Part shown: positions 1 to 12,202 of the stretch, piece by piece
Layout: the number at the start of each line of letters is the position of its first letter
Numbering within the stretch: the stretch's first letter is position 1
NCBI RefSeq assembly: GCF_037975245.1
Contig: NC_092576.1
Coordinates: forward strand, 12,639,111-12,703,110
Reading direction: 5' to 3'
DNA length: 64,000 nucleotides
From: Apostichopus japonicus
Lineage: Eukaryota > Echinodermata > Holothuroidea > Aspidochirotida > Stichopodidae
Program-made: the position numbers and the translations under genes
The notes under the pieces: model-generated
Told to the model about the DNA's origin: nothing
The model's database searches: none
Seen by the model: the letters and a program-made list of their open reading frames with translations, nothing else

Positions 1-1302
1 ATCTGAATTATATTCCTTTCAATATCCTGAATAAAACCGGTTAAGCACGCAAACAACGTATTTAAACACCAGCTCTGTTTATTAACTAATACACCAGTAA
101 TACCTTAGCAAACGACTTTGAAGTGACCTTCAGGGTGCATATTGGTATAACTGCTACTGCTACGACACTACGAATTTCCCTCTGATATATTGGTCATTTG
201 ATAAATTTTCGTCGAAGTCGATCCGTTTAAAGGAATGGATGGTCAAACTTTCTATACAGCCCCTCCATGAATGTACGTATACACACGATAAGGAACATAA
301 CCAAATTGGCCAAACAATTACTTCCTTCTATGGTTATCCCAGCCCATGTACTGTAGTGTATCAAAGTGATCAGAACCGGATATATACGGCATATACGGCT
401 CTGAAAGTGATGTTGGAATAGCGTCCTCTATTTGAAAGGATTGTGCGTTATGTAAGTGAAGGTGTTTTAGCCAAATCTGATTCAATCTTCACTAAGATCT
501 TGTCTAAGCGAGAAGAACACTACAATTACCTACTGGGGAGGTGTGAGGGTGGGGAAGGGGGCGGCTTCAAAATATCCACTTTGGTAGATGTTACCGTGAC
601 CCAAATGGGACATAAGACATTTCAACCTATTCATCTCGAAATGTTGATTACTCTATCTCAAAAGTTTGCTTTAATTCCCAAGTTTCCATTATTTTCTGTG
701 AATTTCGACCTTTTTATCCAAAAGCTGTTAATATTTTCTTCTTCAACATTATCTTGAAATTGCCACCATATATTTATACAAAATTCCTGCCTTTTCATCT
801 GAATATAGTTGAACTATTTTATGAAATGATATATACACGCTTCTTGTTATTATTATATTATGACTTAGAGTGGATGTTTATGAGAGGATTTGACGTACAC
901 AAACTCTTTAATTCGTTATACTTTGCGGCAAAATTACGACTTCGGATGTCAAACATTTCCGTTCTATTAATGTATTCCTATTTTTAAATAAACACGACCT
1001 AAATCAATAAAACTAATCTTTTAAATCCTGCATTACCGATTTATTTTTCTCTAATCGTAACATTTTTTATGTTTGTACTTGACTCCCCTTAAAATCACTC
1101 TCTTATTTCCGTTCCATTAATATATTCCTATTTTTAAATAAACACGACCTAAATGCCCTAGTATATTGCTTTACTTTCCTCACCATAAAATTTCGTTATT
1201 TGTATTATTTATAGTATGATAATAATTATTCTAATTATAACCCAATCCAATCTATTTATCTCTATCTACTCTATTATCAGTAATTCGATTCGTTCATTCT
1301 AG
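1..1302. other. Unassigned AT-rich sequence, probably intronic
   Basis: No coding exon could be supported here. Short open frames around 239-987 show no codon bias, no paired splice signals and no family resemblance that I recognise. The stretch contains a direct repeat of about 46 bp at roughly 958-1004 and 1107-1153, sharing the words TATTCCTATTTTTAAATAAA and ACACGACCTAAAT, which looks like a local duplication. Since the first recognisable exon downstream begins at an acceptor site, this is probably intron of the LRR gene that continues off the left edge. Confidence 0.4.
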
Positions 1303-1508
1303 ATTCCTATCTCATGTGTGGATCTTTGGGAGTGCTCTCCTAGAGTTGATGAGTCTGGTCTGAACCTTATCCTTGAGTCTGGTCTCTCTCTCTCTATCCT
1401 GAGTTCTCTCCAGGAGCTGCAGATCGATGACGACAGGAGACTAACTAATGAAGAGTTGGCGGCCATCTTGTCTTACTCCTCACAGTGTACAAGCTTGCAG
1501 GAGCTGAT
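1303..1508 (+). CDS. Leucine-rich-repeat exon of an NLR-like gene
   Basis: Internal exon preceded by the acceptor CATTCTAG and followed by the strong donor GATGTAAGT. Read from 1303 it is open for 68 codons and ends in phase 2. The translation contains an RI-type leucine-rich repeat: LSSLQELQI, then LTNEELAAIL, then CTSLQEL, matching the LxxLxI...LTxxxLxxIL...CxSLxEL pattern with about 28-33 residue spacing. LRRs of this type form the sensor arm of NLR (NACHT-LRR) receptors, which are expanded in echinoderms and other invertebrates, but no NACHT or death-fold domain lies in the window, so NLR membership is inference. The donor joins in frame to the exon at 3515. Upstream exons should lie left of the window. 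Confidence 0.6.
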
Positions 1509-3514
1509 GTAAGTGTTCCGGTGTACATGTCAGAATCATCATAACAGTTAAACAGGGAATTAATTTAATTCATTACGTTGGCAATATTAAACTAACGATA
1601 GATAATGTAAAGTCTGCTGTATTTTACTGTCAAGGATTGGATATATCTAGTTTAGTTTGATTTATTTTAATAATTAGGTCATCGAGAAAGAAATTATGTA
1701 GGATGACATGATAAATAAAACAAAATATAAATGATGAATATGGAATATTTTAAGACGGTGTTGGTAAGATAGGTTTGAAGGGGTGGGTGTGGGTTGTTGA
1801 AAACGTTCTTTGTTTAGATAGTTGTTACAGTTTAAGTAAGACATGGGTTTTACAATGACAGTAATGTTTATTAGGATCTAACAAGATTCAAAAGGTAGGT
1901 GGATTTTAATATTTCTAGTGAGTATAATGATTATTCTAAAATATTTTTTTTTAGAATGTTATAAGTAATAAATGTAACTTTTAAAGGTGAAACCTCCAAA
2001 ACAATTGCTATTTACTTATATACATGGTATTTAAGAAATGTATTTTATCATTTTCAAATTAAAAATATATGAATGATGACATTAAAAAATAGCAAGAACT
2101 TAAAAATGTATCGTTAAAAACCTTAGAAATAGTGGTCAAATTATGGTACTCTAGCAAAACTGAAATATATACCAAACAAGCAAACAGTAAAGACAGTTTT
2201 AGTTGTCACAGTTTCAAAAATAGTTACTCAAATTAAGTTAATATATGACAATTAAACCAATACCCTAATTGTAACTAAGTTATTTATAAAGTTCACCTGT
2301 TTTTTTTTACACCATTAATATCATTTAAGGCAAATCTGCATCTCATAAATTCCTGCAGTAAAAATATCATCCACTCAGACATACATCAACTTCTTCTTTA
2401 TATTTGGAAGTACAATGTCATGCCAGATTAGTTCAAGTAATGTTTCATTTCACTCACTATTGTAAAGAATAAGTAAAACAAAGTTGGGACATCGTGAGCT
2501 TCATGTATTTAAAAATCATAAATTCATTAAAAAAAAGTCATTAAAACAACCATGTTGTAATCGCCATACTTAAAATTACTTCATACTTGAATCGATCATG
2601 GAATCCCTACATTTTCCTAAACAATATAATGACGTTGCCCCCCCCCCCCCCCACTCCCCTGCCCCTTCACGTATAGGTCATTCCAACACCGGTTTCACTC
2701 AATACATTCCCGACATCTTCCATTTACCAATCCATTGTTACCATACTTACCCCCTTCAACGTACCATCAATACCATCTTGGTTCTTTGCAGTTTCCCTTT
2801 TTTAATTCATGTTTACCCTCCCACCCTAACCCTATCATGACCCTGTTTGTTCCTGTCACCGAGCTGTTTGATTTTACTATTTCCAGCTCCATTTTCAATT
2901 ACTTGTGTTTTCTTTGTTTCTTCATGTCCACTGTTTCCTTTACATAGGCCTACCAAGAATATATTGTAGTTTTAGACAGAGACGTAAACCTCGCTAAAAC
3001 TTTAATATATATATTTTTTCTCAGACAACACTCAGGAATCAAATAGGTTACATAACGCCATAAATTACTCATACAGCCAGACAAACTGAATATTTTCATT
3101 TAAATAAGCCGCTGATCTTCTGGCCTTGATTTGCCCCACAAATAAATCCTCGTAAAGAGTTTCTCCTTTCCGGCCTTACCATTTACACCTTAATGTAATC
3201 AGTGACGTCTTCAACTGATAGCTGACGTGTTACTAACAACATATATTTAAGTCGCCCTCCCTCGGCGCCCCCTCCCCCCCCCCCTTGTACAAGGAACCTG
3301 TATTACTATGTTTGTTGTGTACAATTGTGTATTTCTACATGTTTGAACAACTTTAAATTAATTGTAAAGTTAAACATTTAAACAATTTAGCTAATTCTGA
3401 TAATGTGAACGGAAATATATTTTAACAGTTACCTATCAATCACATACACTTACATACATCATTCCTCTACGTCTTCCTCATCTTACACGATGATTACTCT
3501 ACTTCTATCCATAG
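1509..3514 (+). other. Intron of the LRR gene
   Basis: A 2-kb AT-rich intron between the LRR exon and the 3515 exon. It holds poly-C runs (about 2640-2652 and 3275-3284) and no recognisable coding sequence. The short open frames around 2598-2947 arise from C-rich, low-complexity sequence. The intron opens with GTAAGT and closes with a pyrimidine-rich tract and CCATAG. Confidence 0.45.
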
Positions 3515-3591
3515 GTTTCAACTCTACAATCTACCAGACATTATTCCGGTTGGATCCATTCCAGCTTCCATGAAGTCAAGAAATGTGAAAG
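3515..3591 (+). CDS. Exon 2 of the LRR gene model
   Basis: A 77-nt exon between acceptor CTATCCATAG and donor AAAGGTATAG. Joined to the phase-2 end of the LRR exon it reads without a stop: MFQLYNLPDI, then IPVGSIPASMKSRNVK. It ends in phase 1, which matches the next candidate exon at 6646. The translation is not a recognisable domain; it may be a linker after the LRR region. Support is splice signals plus phase continuity only; this exon would be easy to miss by open-frame scanning. Confidence 0.45.
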
Positions 3592-3984
3592 GTATAGTCA
3601 CAATGACGTCATAATGTACACATTTAAATTACTTAATATTTATTTCAAGGCTTTACCAACTATGTGAATGTCTTTTGTCTTGTTGATTCACATACAAGAG
3701 AATAAAGAATCAGCAACACATGAATGTCATTTTGTATGAAGGAGAATTTAAGAACAGAGTCTTGTGATGGTAAACAACGAATCTAATAATATAATTATAA
3801 CAATATTCAATATTGCTCAGCTTGGTTGATTTAAGAGATAAGCCATATTGCTTCAAAAAAGTACAATCTACATGTATTGGCAAACATTAACATTCATGCA
3901 TTATTTGCCTAGAAGAAAATAAAAATAAAATAAACCTGTTAGCAAACTACTTGTCCACTAGAGAGCCTGTGTAGGAAAATGTGT

Positions 3985-5290
3985 AAAAGTAAGTTGGCCT
4001 GACGTTTCTATCCTAGCAGGATCTTCTTCAAAGGCTAAATGACCAGTAACAGTAACAGAAAAGACAAAACAAGCACATAATACATATAGGTTATTGAGCA
4101 TGGTGAACACAAAGAGAGAGATGTAAGGGGATTAGTAGACAAGGATGGAGAGAAGAAAGAAAGAACCAACAGGGCATGAGGAGATGTAGGAGATAAACAG
4201 GGGAGGAACAGAGAGAGGATTAAGGGAAGGGGGTAGGGAAAAAACTAGAGAAGGACAAAGACAGAAATGTGTGGAGAAAAAAGGGTGGAAGAGAGCTATG
4301 AGAAGAGGAGTGATGCGGTGGGGGAAAAGGAGAGAAGGAGGGGGGGGGGGGGTGACAAAAGAAAAGTAAGTCATGTCCTTCCTGAATGTTGAGACCATGA
4401 GGTTGAATGGTGCGGAGTCAGTGCATCCACAGCCTCTCTCTGCTGATTCGTATTAGGTCAGGACGGCTACCTAAGGATGCAATCCCCTGTAGGGACATGT
4501 CGTTAATGGTATGGTTGGGAAGGTTAAAGTGATCTCCAACTGGGGTCTCAGTCTTCAGGGAGCTGTACTGAGCATGCGTTCTTCAAGGCTAGACATGAAC
4601 AGGCAAGCAAAGAAAGGAGCCATCCTGGTACCGATGGCAGTCCCGTGTCTTTGAAGGTAATGCTTGTCCATAAACGTGAAGTTGTTTTTGGTGAGAACCT
4701 GTTGCATGAGAAATTTGATGTCAGAAATGGGTGGACAAGGGTGGACCTTCTTAGACAGGGCTGCAAATGTGGCTGCAATACCTTCAGCATGAGGGACGTT
4801 AGTGTAAAGAAAAGTGACGTCGACAGTACCGATGATGGCTGTACTAGGGATTTGGTTCTTGATATCTTCAAGTTTCCTGGCGAAATCTGGAGTGTAATGG
4901 ATGCAAGAGTTCATCTGAGGAAGCGGGCCACAAACAAGGCTATCTTCTCGGTAGGGGACCCATTGCCTGAGATGATAGGCCTGCTAGAGTTACCAGGCTT
5001 GTACATTTTGGGCAAAAGATAAAACATGGCTGCCTTACAGTCTGAATGAGATAGGAAAGAAACAGCCTTCTTATAGATCTTGTCCGCTGGTACATATCAG
5101 TGATGGTCTGTTTTATCTGCTGGGAGAAAATATCTGTGGGATCAGAAAAAAGAAGAATGTAAATATCGCTGTTGGAGAGATGACGCATGGCTTCATTGAT
5201 GTATCATGTCGATCTTGGATGACAACTGCAGAACCTTTGTCGGCTGGCTTGATGATAAAGAACAAATTATAGTATAAATAAAAAGTGGGT
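3985..5290 (-). mobile_element. Degraded Penelope-like retroelement (RT and GIY-YIG remnants)
   Basis: Minus-strand remnants in element order: around 5260-5220 an N-terminal RT-like piece (IKPADKGSAVVIQDR); 5188-4940 a linker (MRHLSNSDIYILL); 4914-4555 the RT core with motif A IGTVDVTFLYTNVPH and the motif B region HGTAIGTRMAPFFACLF; then 4550-4376 a GIY-YIG endonuclease tail, TPVGDHFNLPNHTINDMS and LRTIQPHGLNIQ. The RT and endonuclease halves lie in different frames. An in-frame TGA interrupts the tail between the words LWMH and LRTIQ, and the N-terminal part is frameshifted. The RT of this family is telomerase-related and Penelope elements pair it with a GIY-YIG nuclease. The 3' segment recurs at 62.55-63.07 kb. 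The element lies antisense inside the second intron of the LRR gene model. It is clearly non-functional. Confidence 0.85.
3997..4033 (-). ncRNA. Hammerhead-ribozyme-like motif of the Penelope element
   Basis: On the minus strand the sequence TTGAAGA is followed by a 5-bp hairpin ATCCT-GCT-AGGAT, then A, then GAAACGTCAGG. This mirrors the hammerhead core CUGANGA - stem II - GAAA. The first base of the core is T instead of C and the stem II closing pair is non-canonical, so the copy is probably inactive. Penelope-like elements are known to carry hammerhead motifs in their terminal repeats, which supports the reading. Stems I and III were not modelled. Confidence 0.35.
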
Positions 5291-6645
5291 AATGATATTT
5301 GAGAAAGCATTAGAAATATACGTGAATTTAAAACCACATTTTATTTATTCTACAGAGGAAATTAAACACGGAGGTATACAAGTGATATGTCACTCATTCA
5401 CTGTTCCAATTTATCAATTGAGAAAGCGACCTCATGGAAATATAAACATGGTTGTGGGTGTCACATCGTGCCACCCCCCTTCCCCAAAATATCAAAACTC
5501 GGTCTCAAATTGATGTATAATCGGTCGACAAAGTGAAGACAAATTCAGCGTGGTCGCACACTTACAAAAGTAAGAGTTATGATATAAAAACGAAGAGAAG
5601 GAAACACAATCGGTCTGTTTGTTACTACCTTATGTCTACATTTCCCCAGATTTGGATAATATTTGGTTAATAAAATGCAGCAGCTTACAGAGGCTGAATC
5701 ATAACCAAAAAAAAACAGTTATTTCTAGCAGGTGGGTAGATCTGGACCGGTAAAACGGCTGGTTTGTAATAGAGTGCGTACTGTAACTATGATATCTTTG
5801 TAAGATATGCTGCAAAGTATAGGTCGCATTCAAAATTCGGAATCTGAATATGTAAACAATTAAAAACAAAGGGACGTTATGTCTATTCTATTTTCATCCA
5901 ACAAGTATTGTAATTGTATACAATTGCTGCTGATATTTCTGTTCAGTTCATGTTGCAGTTTTGTCACGGCCTTTATTGATGATCTAAAGACAAACCACGA
6001 TGTAAAACTTAATTCATATGAAGATTTCATCTGCATCAATATTTGTTCACATGTTTATGTTTGTCTCCGTCAACACATCTCTCGATACATAGTTTATAGG
6101 TTTCTTGAAACTTCTTAGAAGTTTGGACAGTGTTATCGTTCAGTGTTATAATTGCGTATGTCAAGTCATAATTACACGGTATTATATTATACAAACCTTT
6201 CTTCTCCTTTAGTCTTTATACAGTTGAAAACATACATACCTAAATAGGCGCCTGAAAAAAATGACACAACTGACATACTCTCAGGACATCGGGAATGTCA
6301 TCACGTGATTATGACAATGATTTGTCTAGTCTTGTAGCTCCATTATTTAACTCAATAAAGTAATTTGAAATACATTGTACTTTTTTAATATTTTCAATAT
6401 GTAAATTAGTGTCTTTCGTGGTCTGTGATGACGTCACTGATGTTGAGTGTTTTCTGATCAGTTCATCGTCTCATGGATTATTGTTCTTGATCTGAGTATC
6501 AAAAACTCGATTATCATGATTCTGTTTCTTGGTTTAGTCCAAGATTCGTTCCTATTTGAGTTGTTTCATATGTGTTATGTGGAATAATAAAAGTTAAGTA
6601 TGCACTAATACTTTACATTAGTCTTTTTCATTTTATTCAATACAG
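5291..6645. other. Intronic sequence, no supported gene
   Basis: AT-rich intron between the Penelope remnant and the third LRR-gene exon. Open frames at 5292-5513 and 5879-6118 have no recognisable family and no good splice pairing. A perfect TGACGTCA palindrome lies at 6429-6436. Confidence 0.4.
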
Positions 6646-6704
6646 TTTGGAATGCTAGGTTCATTTCTTCTCGTCGTCTGGATTTGCAGACCGGTCGATG
6701 GCAG
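6646..6704 (+). CDS. Exon 3 of the LRR gene model
   Basis: A 59-nt exon flanked by acceptor CAATACAG and consensus donor GCAGGTAAGA. With the carried phase-1 base it reads VWNARFISSRRLDLQTGRWQ without a stop and ends in phase 0. The translation has no domain signature. Confidence rests on two good splice sites and agreement of phase with the exons on each side. Confidence 0.45.
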
Positions 6705-7619
6705 GTAAGAGATAATTCACCTTTATGACAGCTATTGTTGTTAATAAAAGTCGTCCTCTGTCTTAACAATCACATTGATTATTAATATCAATATTGTAAT
6801 ACCATTTGTCGGTTAAATGTGCTAGATTGCTGTCACCATTTAAGCTGTAACAAACATCATAGATTTTGCCATTGTGCAAACTGGTTGGGTGGGAACGAGG
6901 AGGGGTGTAATCTGCATGAAATATATAATGTTTAATACACCTAGATCCCTTCTCTTCCTTCTACTGCAGAACGTCGGTCCAATTTACTTCCTACTGACCC
7001 TGAATGTAGCCCAGTGTTTCTATCATTACTCAAACAACTACTTTATAATTCAAACAATTCTCTTCGGGTATATATTAAGAACAATTGAAATATTCAGTTA
7101 GATTAAAGTATAAGGATCAAACCAATCGTCTTTTTAGCTTTACACCTTCATAACGTTCTTAGAAAAATGTTATATTGTTGATGATGTATTCCATTTTAAA
7201 CTCTCAAACTCATTTTGGGGCAGCTGCACCATGAAAATGATAAAAGTATACTCAATGAGTCTGAATACTCGACTATAGTAGTTTCAGTTTGTAAAGATAC
7301 AACGTTATCTTTTGCAACATTCAAGACAAACGGTTTTCAAATCGTTGTGCCAGAAAGGATAAAAACATTAAGGGATGGGAGCTGTAAAAAAAGAACAGAG
7401 GGATTGGGGGTGTTGAAAGCATTGTTTTCCTGATTATCATTGTGCAATATGTTGATGTGGATTATGAATGTACATCTAATGAGCTTGAAATTTGGATTCT
7501 GATGAAACAGCAGAATGTCATGAACAATCTCAGTTTTTTAATGTTCATTTAATTTCGGTGAAAATTGTAATCATAACACATACAAAAAATGTAACAGTCG
7601 CTTAACAGTCCTTTTAACC
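6705..7619. other. Intronic sequence
   Basis: No supported feature apart from the donor at its left end. Short open frames at 6874-7101 and 7215-7433 have no recognisable product. Confidence 0.35.
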
Positions 7620-8930
7620 GACCTTGTAGCTTACTGTAACTGTCCTCGTATAACTGCCCCGTTTAGCTGCCACCGTATAGCTGCAGATTTGTAGAGGTGT
7701 CCCCGAATATCTGCCTACGTATATTAACTGCCCCTGTAAAGCTGCCCGTATTGCCGCCTCCGTATAGCTGCCCCATATAACTGCTACGTCTAGCTGCCCT
7801 CGTATAAGTGTACCTGTAAATATGCCCCAGTATAGCTGCCCCCGCTTAGATGCCGCCGTATTGCTGCCCCTGTATAGCTCCCAAAATAAATTCCCCGCAT
7901 ATGTAACATTTCGTATAATTGCCCCTATTTAATTGCCCCGTAAAGCTGCCCCGTAAAGCTGCCCCCATATAGCTTTCCTAATAGCTTCCCGTATATCTTC
8001 CCGCATAGCTTTCCGTATATCTGCCCCTGTATAACTGCCCCTATATAGTTGCCCCGTATTGCCGCCGATGTATAGCTGCCACGTACATTTGCCTCGTAAA
8101 GATGTCTGTCCCCGTAAAGCTGCCCCGTTTAGCTGCACCGTATAGCTTCCCCGTATAGCTGCTACGTCTAGTTGCCCACGTATAAGTGTACTTGTAAATG
8201 TGCCCCAGTAAAGCTACCACCGCTTATAGATGCCACCGTATTGCTGCCCCTGTATAGCCCCCAAAATAAATTTCCCGCATATGTTCCCCGTATAGCTTCC
8301 CCGTTTATCTGCCTCGTGTATTTGCCCCTATATATAGCTGCCCCGTTTTGTCGTCCCTGGAAAGCTGCCCCGTATAGCTTCTTCCGTGTATATTCCAGCG
8401 TATAACTGCCCCTTTATAATTACCCCGTAAAGCTATCCCGTAAAGCTGCACCCATATAGCTCACCTAATAGCTTCCCGTATATATTCCCGCATATATTCC
8501 CGTATATCTGCCTCCGTGTAACTGCCCCTATATAGTTGCCCCGTATTGCCGCCCCTGTATAGCTGCCCCGTATATTTACCCCGTAAAGCTGCCCCCGTAA
8601 AGCTGCCCTCGAAAAGCTGCCCCGTTTAGCTTCACCGTATAGCTTCCCCGTATATCTTCCCCTGCATAGCTTCCCCAAATATCTGCGACTGTATAGCTGC
8701 CCCGTAATGACGTACCTGTATAGCTGCCGCGGTCTAGCTGCCACGACTAGCTGCCCCCGTAGAACTGCCCCGTAAAGCTGCCCCGTAAAGATGTCCCCGT
8801 TTAGTTCCCCCGCTTAGCTGCCCCGTATAGCTGCCCCTATATAGATGCCCCTGTTTATCTGCCCCATATATCTTCCCTCGTATATCTGCCCCTGTATAAC
8901 TGCCCCTATATGGCTGTCCCGTATTTTTGC
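7620..8930. repeat. Degenerate 13-14 bp minisatellite, 1.3 kb
   Basis: Roughly 90-100 imperfect copies of a 13-14 bp unit close to CTGCCCCGTATAG fill this block almost without interruption. Variants interchange GTATAG, GTAAAG, ATATAG and TTTAG. There is higher-order structure: 7780-7915 is nearly repeated at 8155-8290, and 7925-8085 at 8410-8575, so multi-unit segments have been duplicated. Open frames on both strands (for example 8433-8744 minus, rich in GQLYRG and AALRG) are by-products of the repeat, since a 13-bp unit moves through all frames. It lies in an intron of the LRR gene model. Confidence 0.9.
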
Positions 8931-10252
8931 GACGGTGTCAAGTACACTATTGTATATATGCAATTAAATAACTGTAATGAGGAACAACTCGTAATGTAAG
9001 GTATGGTGACCGATGAGATGCATCGCGATTCACTTAAGATTGTTGTTCTTTTTACATTTTTAAAATAATATTAGGAACTGGTTTTCATTGACTATCATTT
9101 ATGTGTGGAGTGCATAGATAGTCGAAATTGCTTGCGAATATCAGACTCACCGTTCTCCAAAATGCAAGTGCTGGACATTTTGGCGATTAATATATGAAAG
9201 AAAGTTAAAGACTATCTTGAAATGCGCGAAACTCATACATTCCTTATTTGATAGAAACTATAGAAAAATCGTGCAAATATATTATGTTAGTGGCAACCGA
9301 TTCGCTTTGTGGAGTAAATCATTATCGATGATTCGGTGAAGCTGTTCTTAAATCACTTTCCAAGCACATTTACACAATAAAACCATAATAAAGGTAAGTA
9401 TGTGGTGGCAATTATCCAACTGCTTCGTTCTGTTGTCTAGATACCATGGTTACTAAAGAACCAGTTACGTATGTTGTGACGCTGTATGCGAACACAAAGT
9501 TCAAAAGATCACGCGCATGAATCTGAATTTGTTTCAAGATACTGCGTCACGGAATAAAGATTCTAAATCTTTCTCGTTTATTGCTTTCTGCATTTGTTAA
9601 TAGCTTCCTAAATGTATAGTAGACTCTTCTTTGGAGAAGCTGGATGATCCGTTTACAGCAATGGTTGGATGACAATATTAACTGAACGGATGTAGCATTA
9701 ATATAGCTGGGCTCGTTTACATGACAACTTAATCGCCACCAAATAGCTCTCAAACGTGTCAACCTGCAGACTGATGAATTATGATAACTTGGATAGATGC
9801 TTAAATTTATGAGAAACCTGTTTGCAGTTTTAACCAGCGTAGGAATTTTAAATAAGATCTTTCTCAAATATCATAACATATGTACCTGTATTTTGAATAT
9901 TGCCCTCCTTTCCCTACTCGTCATCTCCTCTGGTTTCCATGGTATCCATCTGATCATCTCAGTGAGAGTTCATCATTATGACGTCACTCAGTGTCTAATG
10001 ACGTCAATCAGTGTTAATTGACGAATATCAGACGTCTTTGTCTCTCTGCATATTACAGTGACGAGTCTGTCTCATATATTGACTTTAATGTGTTCAATGC
10101 AGATGTGCTTTTACCTGCCAGGAATAATTTACTGCCATATTTGTGAAGATATATCATTCTAACAATATGGTTTGCTTCGTCTTCAACTTGTTATATTTTT
10201 CTGCCGTACAATTTCAAAATATAATGAAAATAATAATTTTTCTTCCTTTCAG
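8931..10252. other. Intronic sequence
   Basis: No recognisable gene or repeat family. It contains two exact TGACGTCA palindromes at 9979-9986 and 9999-10006, 20 bp apart, within a short tandem-like segment (ATGACGTCACTCAGTGTCTA then ATGACGTCAATCAGTGTTA). Confidence 0.4.
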
Positions 10253-10288
10253 GCCTGTGACGTTGGAGGTAATCTACCAGGAGAAGAG
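10253..10288 (+). CDS. Exon 4 of the LRR gene model (36 nt microexon)
   Basis: A short exon between a polypyrimidine acceptor (TTCCTTTCAG) and donor GAAGAGGTAAGA. It enters and leaves in phase 0 and encodes ACDVGGNLPGEE. A 36-nt exon is weak evidence alone, but both splice signals are strong and its phase matches the neighbours on both sides. Confidence 0.4.
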
Positions 10289-11455
10289 GTAAGAGAGACT
10301 TAGATTCATGTTTATTAGTAACGGTAATTTAATAACACACGAGGATGTGTTAATTACTGTGGAACTAAGACAGACAGTATTATACCTTGTTTCTTATCAG
10401 GGAGGAAAGATTTATAACTGGCAAATAAAGAACAGGGATTATAGATAAGTCATTTACAAGTTTATATCTCGTAGTAATGATTATGAGTATTTCATTACAC
10501 TATGCTGATGTACAGATCATAATTCGTTGCTAGTTAATACAGTATGAAAAAAGTAATTTTATAATTTCTTATAGTAAATCTTTTGATCATTCAGCTCTTT
10601 GCGAAACAAAGAATTTTCACAGGTTATTGACAGTTTAAAGGAACTGACCAACGAAAAAATCCTAAAAGTCACCTTTATTAACACATGAGAAAAACATAAT
10701 ATATTTACTTTATTAAATGTAAGAAGACGATTCAACAGTGTAACCGTAGTGTTACACTTGTCTCTACACATAAAGGACTAACTCTAGAAGGCTATACTTA
10801 AATTGCTCATAAATATCTACTCCAGTATTCTTTGATAACATAAAATCATTAGAATCATTCTCTGTGGTCGGGGAGGAGTTGAGGATGGTTTAAGAGGATC
10901 CAAGCTTCTCGCCGAAATTCGGTAAACGATGCAATACAGTTTGCATGTAAGCATCATCACATACCCGTCAGACAGGAACATATTAACTATTGAAATTAAA
11001 GATATAAACTGTTCCGCCATGTCGGTAAATGTAGGTGAGACTAGGAGCAAGGTGATTGACTGGGTTGTTAATGTATCCGCTTGGTTATAGCTTCTTAATA
11101 TTCATTCCATTGTCGCATACATTAATAACTCGAAGCAAACTGTTATTATATGAGATATAAGCTTAGGAAACTTTAAACAAAATTAACACTTGATGTTTTA
11201 GTGTGTGATTGATGACGTCACATCGTAATCCCTTACAGAGTAATTAAATGGAGGTGCAATTCCAAGTCCAATTCGCGTCACTTGATATAAATGACATGAC
11301 AACAATTGTGTAGGTAGCTAACAAACTAAAATGCTTTGAAATAAACCTGCATGCATGTATGAGAGTTGGCTCTCTGCCAACATGAAAGTTAAAAAACAAT
11401 CATTGAGCGCTATATTATTCAAATGTGTGTCAGTTCAAAGCCTCAAGTAAGATTT

Positions 11456-11697
11456 CAAGAAGGTATACGCTGGTTCATATCTCAATTAATTGACTGTTGT
11501 TTATCACAACATGTTAAAGTTATTGTTTCTTACGATCGTTTTCAGTCGCTGTATTTCAATATTAAAGCCAATTTCTGAATAGTATTCCAACTTTTACGAA
11601 TGTTAGTCAAAAATGGGTACCAAGGAATTACAATAAACCATATTTTTTGGCCGTGAACATGAAATTATATTTTTGAATACTTCATAAAACATTAATC
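11456..11697 (+). repeat. Direct repeat, copy 1 (about 240 bp)
   Basis: The segment beginning GAAGGTATACGCTGGTTC and ending near TTCATAAAACATTAAT recurs at 12752-12991 at an estimated 90% identity by eye. Both copies share the words TTTCTGAATAGTATTCC and TACGAATGTTAGTCAAAA. I see no terminal inverted repeats or coding potential. This is either a segmental duplication or two insertions of an unclassified element in the same orientation. Confidence 0.85.
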
Positions 11698-11869
11698 TTT
11701 AACATGTCGTTCTTACTTTTGTTTAATTTATATGTGGTGAAAACCTGATTAATCTATCTAACAAATAATGTTCTTACAGGCGTATATTAATGAATTATGT
11801 CAACGTTTGTCCAGAATGAACATAAGAGCTGATTTCAAGGCACGTTTTATCTATCTTACTAGGGCCCGT

Positions 11870-12202
11870 TTAAAATATTTTCAAATACGACGGTAGCTTA
11901 AACGTGTAGCTAGGGCGTAGTGATGATAATTGTAAATTTGATTGTGTATACGAAATAGTACTACGAGAAATCGGGTTTGTACTCACTATACAAGTGACTG
12001 ATAAGTTGTCGAGATGAAGTATTTCTCCTGAAAGGCAAAACACTAGCGGCTCGTAGTTCCATTGTTTCAAGGCGGAGGGAGGGAGGACTCGTCCGACGAA
12101 ATTGTTTAAAACTAGAGTATGTAACCCAAGTTGGATGAAGATGTAAATTAACCCAACCCTCTTCATGAACGTTTTTGTTCCACCAAGTTTCTTCGCCGGC
12201 AA
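11870..12202 (-). other. Unrecognised 110-codon minus-strand open frame
   Basis: An uninterrupted frame of 110 codons starting with ATG, one of the longer open frames in the first half of the window. The translation starts MPAKKLGGTKTFMKR and is rich in hydrophobic and Ser/Thr residues. It matches no family I recognise and has no obvious signal peptide. It is antisense to the intron between exons 4 and 5 of the LRR gene model. It may be chance or the relic of a mobile element. Confidence 0.15.

Noticed and set aside
4132-4398. Minus-strand frame encoding a Pro/Ser/Leu-rich peptide
   Set aside because: It is the complement of a purine-rich spacer inside the Penelope remnant; low complexity and not conserved in the second copy.
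7929-8744. Minus-strand frames rich in GQLYRG/AALRG that look like a repeat protein
   Set aside because: They arise from a 13-14 bp minisatellite; the unit length is not a multiple of three and both strands are open, so this is repeat noise.
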